Below, piece by piece: positions 14,022 through 14,551 of a stretch of DNA of 14,551 nt; the stretch's first letter is position 1; each line of letters opens with the position of its first letter. The DNA lies in the NCBI GenBank assembly GCA_937915775.1, contig CALGGQ010000382.1:1-14551 (forward strand), written 5' to 3'. This DNA comes from an uncultured Clostridia bacterium (lineage in GTDB: Bacteria; Bacillota; Clostridia; Oscillospirales; Acutalibacteraceae). The notes below the pieces were generated by a model. That model did no database searches. It was given only the letters and a program-made list of their open reading frames with translations, and had not been told where the DNA came from. The position numbers and the translations under genes were made by a program.

Positions 14022-14054
14022 AAAACGGACAAAGGTCTTTCCTTTGTCCGTTTT
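14022..14054 (-). terminator. Terminator of the histidine-phosphatase gene
   Basis: Perfect 14-bp stem (14022-14035 with 14041-14054) with a 5-nt loop, starting 1 bp after the phosphatase stop codon. On the minus strand it ends in TTTTT CTTTT. It separates this gene from the promoter of the next minus-strand gene. Confidence 0.9.
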
Positions 14055-14055
14055 A

Positions 14056-14516
14056 TCAATGTCTGGTGTCGTCAGTATACTGCTCGCAGAAACGCGCCTG
14101 GAAGGACGGCTCCTCGTGGCCGGCATAGAGATGGCTCAGATCGCCGAACTGAATGCAGTTGAAAATCGCTGTCCCCTGTTCGCGTTCCACGCTGGCAAGG
14201 CGCGTCACCGAAGTCGGCAACGCCACAAAATTGTGCCACAGTATCATCGGCGAAATATGGAAAATATGCGACAGCAGCGCCGCCTCCACGCCGAAATGGC
14301 AGAACAGCAAAAGCTTATCTGCATTCGGCTTGACGGCATCATACAGCCGTCCGCTGTGAACATAGCCGTGCGCCGCCATCAGCGCGTCAATGCCCTGCTG
14401 CACCTTTTCATAGTGACGCTTAACGTCGCCGTTTTGCATCAAATCAACGGTGAGCCATTTCTCATAGGAATAGTAATCGTCAATCGCCGTCCAGTAGGCA
14501 GGCAGGCGGTCCCAGC
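14056..14516 (-). CDS. Histidine phosphatase superfamily protein, C-terminal part (truncated by contig end)
   Basis: About 152 genuine residues remain, starting at WDRLPAYWTAI. The segment LLLFCHFGVEAALLSHIF corresponds to the second catalytic-histidine region of phosphoglycerate-mutase-like phosphatases (usually SHGGV...LL), with the His codon at 14296-14298, and it is followed by ALPTSVTRLASVE, matching the family's P-x-SVT strand. The N-terminal RHG motif with the phosphorylated His is missing because the contig ends. Residues encoded beyond 14516 (MTGVQTCALPI and part of a Cys codon) come from sequencing adapter and must be removed. The substrate cannot be told; the family spans sugar phosphatases, cobalamin-pathway phosphatases and mutases. 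Confidence 0.8.
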
Positions 14517-14551
14517 AGATCGGAAGAGCACACGTCTGAACTCCAGTCACG
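14517..14551. other. Illumina TruSeq adapter left at the contig end (not biological)
   Basis: From 14517 the sequence reads AGATCGGAAGAGC and then continues exactly as the 34-base TruSeq read-1 adapter through ...CCAGTCAC at 14550; the last G (14551) would be the first base of an index. On the minus strand it encodes the well-known artefact peptide MTGVQTCALPI. Confidence 0.98.

Noticed and set aside
1..14551. CRISPR array, insertion sequence or complete phage/island
   Set aside because: No regularly spaced repeats, transposase, integrase or phage genes are visible; the only repeat pair is the tRNA-end duplication.

Overview
The window looks like one contig end from a gut-type Firmicute, most likely class Clostridia (Ruminococcaceae/Oscillospiraceae-like), in a short-read (Illumina) assembly. 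This rests on strong AGGAGG ribosome binding sites, TTGACA/TATAAT promoters, a very large secreted polysaccharide-type protein, and overall protein similarity. The genus cannot be fixed from this sequence.

Layout. Positions 1-429 (+) hold the C-terminal part of UDP-glucose 4-epimerase (GalE), closed by a terminator. A second, bidirectional terminator at 482-515 separates it from a two-gene minus-strand operon. That operon has a consensus promoter (11165-11193), a leader of about 165 nt, a 3437-residue secreted protein (10992-679), and 18 bp further on a 45-residue small protein (660-523). The giant protein has a signal peptide, two LamG-like domains, three chitobiase-C-terminal-like beta modules, a probable GH43 (arabinanase-like) five-bladed propeller in the middle, a long unassigned Tyr/Asn-rich region, helical FIVAR-like segments and a beta-rich C terminus with no recognisable wall anchor.

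At 11290-11413 (+) is a tRNA-Arg(CCG) gene with its own promoter. The last 20 bp of the tRNA, from the T-loop to CCA, are repeated exactly at 11520-11539. The 106 bp between the copies contain a perfect hairpin. This looks like an attL/attR-type scar of integration at a tRNA 3' end. A MATE-family transporter follows (11602-12945, +). It converges on a minus-strand gene (13926-13006) for a stand-alone acyltransferase of the 2-oxoacid dehydrogenase E2 catalytic-domain (CAT fold) type, and the two share a bidirectional terminator. The last gene (minus, 14516-14056) is the C-terminal part of a histidine-phosphatase-family protein. Its apparent N terminus is not biological: 14517-14550 is Illumina TruSeq adapter sequence left on the contig.

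Working together. The giant protein and the small protein form one transcription unit and probably act together in binding or cutting plant arabinan-type or host glycans at or outside the cell surface. GalE fits general sugar-nucleotide metabolism but is a separate unit. The tRNA, MATE, acyltransferase and phosphatase genes show no obvious shared pathway. The candidates for something new are the giant-protein/small-protein operon and the duplicated tRNA end with its structured insert.
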